From an uncultured Bacilli bacterium (GTDB lineage Bacteria > Bacillota_I > Bacilli_A > RF39 > UBA660), in contig CANQLN010000013.1 of the NCBI GenBank assembly GCA_947624695.1, forward strand, positions 1 to 15,067: a stretch of DNA of 15,067 nt. Reading direction: 5' to 3'. Position 1 is the stretch's first letter. The number at the start of each line of letters is the position of its first letter. The notes below the pieces were generated by a model. It was not told the DNA's origin, ran no database searches, and saw nothing but the letters and a program-made list of their open reading frames with translations. The position numbers and the translations under genes are program-made. Of the stretch, positions 14,949 through 15,067 are shown in pieces.

Positions 14949-15067
14949 TTAATCGCGGAACTTAAGTCCCATCTCTTCTACTTTGTCTAATACTTCTTTA
15001 AGGGATTTTTTACCTAAATTACGTATTTTGTTAACTTCATTTTCTTTTTTGTTAATTAAATCTTGAA
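14949..15067 (-). CDS. rpoA: RNA polymerase alpha subunit, C-terminal end (partial)
   Basis: Only the last 38 codons and the stop are in the window; the gene continues beyond the right edge. The fragment contains NKIRNLGKKSLKEVLDKVEEMGL, the helix-hairpin-helix end of the alpha C-terminal domain, which contacts UP-element DNA and activators. It ends in KFRD and TAA. Its position directly before rplQ confirms the identity. Confidence 0.95.
   Translation of the reverse strand, partial: QDLINKKENEVNKIRNLGKKSLKEVLDKVEEMGLKFRD

Overview
The window is AT-rich chromosomal DNA from a low-GC Gram-positive bacterium (Bacillota or a Mollicutes-related Bacilli lineage). Three things point this way: the rpoA-rplQ end of the ribosomal alpha operon, a prolipoprotein with a classic lipobox, and AGGAGG-type ribosome binding sites. 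Tryptophan is written TGG (two in a row at 7981-7986), so the Mycoplasma reading of TGA is unlikely. I cannot name the species.

Layout from left to right. (1) Positions 1-1524 are an essentially complete IS4-family insertion sequence. It has 17-bp terminal inverted repeats, and the left one starts at the first base of the window. It encodes a 435-residue DDE transposase and has a terminator-like hairpin facing inward at each end. (2) On the minus strand, copA (Cu+-exporting P-type ATPase) has its own promoter and terminator. Next comes a small lipoprotein gene with its own promoter and a strong terminator. Then comes a 1054-residue fused ABC ATPase/permease of MacB-like layout with a very large extracellular domain. 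(3) A divergent 178-residue hypothetical gene lies on the plus strand and ends exactly against the stop codon of the next minus-strand gene. (4) A minus-strand operon follows in the order ABC ATPase, two-FtsX-domain permease, OmpR-type response regulator, sensor histidine kinase. This is the arrangement of cell-envelope or antimicrobial-peptide stress transport modules. Its promoter has a candidate response-regulator box: a GTAAC direct repeat with an 11-bp period, ending 10 bp upstream of a TATAAT. (5) A plus-strand DUF421/YetF-like membrane protein overlaps convergently with a minus-strand two-TM hypothetical protein. (6) rplQ (L17) and the last 38 codons of rpoA close the window.

How the parts fit together: the two FtsX-type ABC systems, the two-component system, the lipoprotein, the copper pump and the DUF421 protein are all envelope or stress functions placed next to the ribosomal alpha operon. 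The DNA is compact. Several intrinsic terminators overlap the stop codon of the gene they end, two convergent gene pairs abut or overlap, and operon genes are separated by 2 nt or overlap by 11 nt. I found no CRISPR array, tRNA, rRNA, phage or defence system. The content is mostly recognisable, and the most notable points are regulatory or structural.
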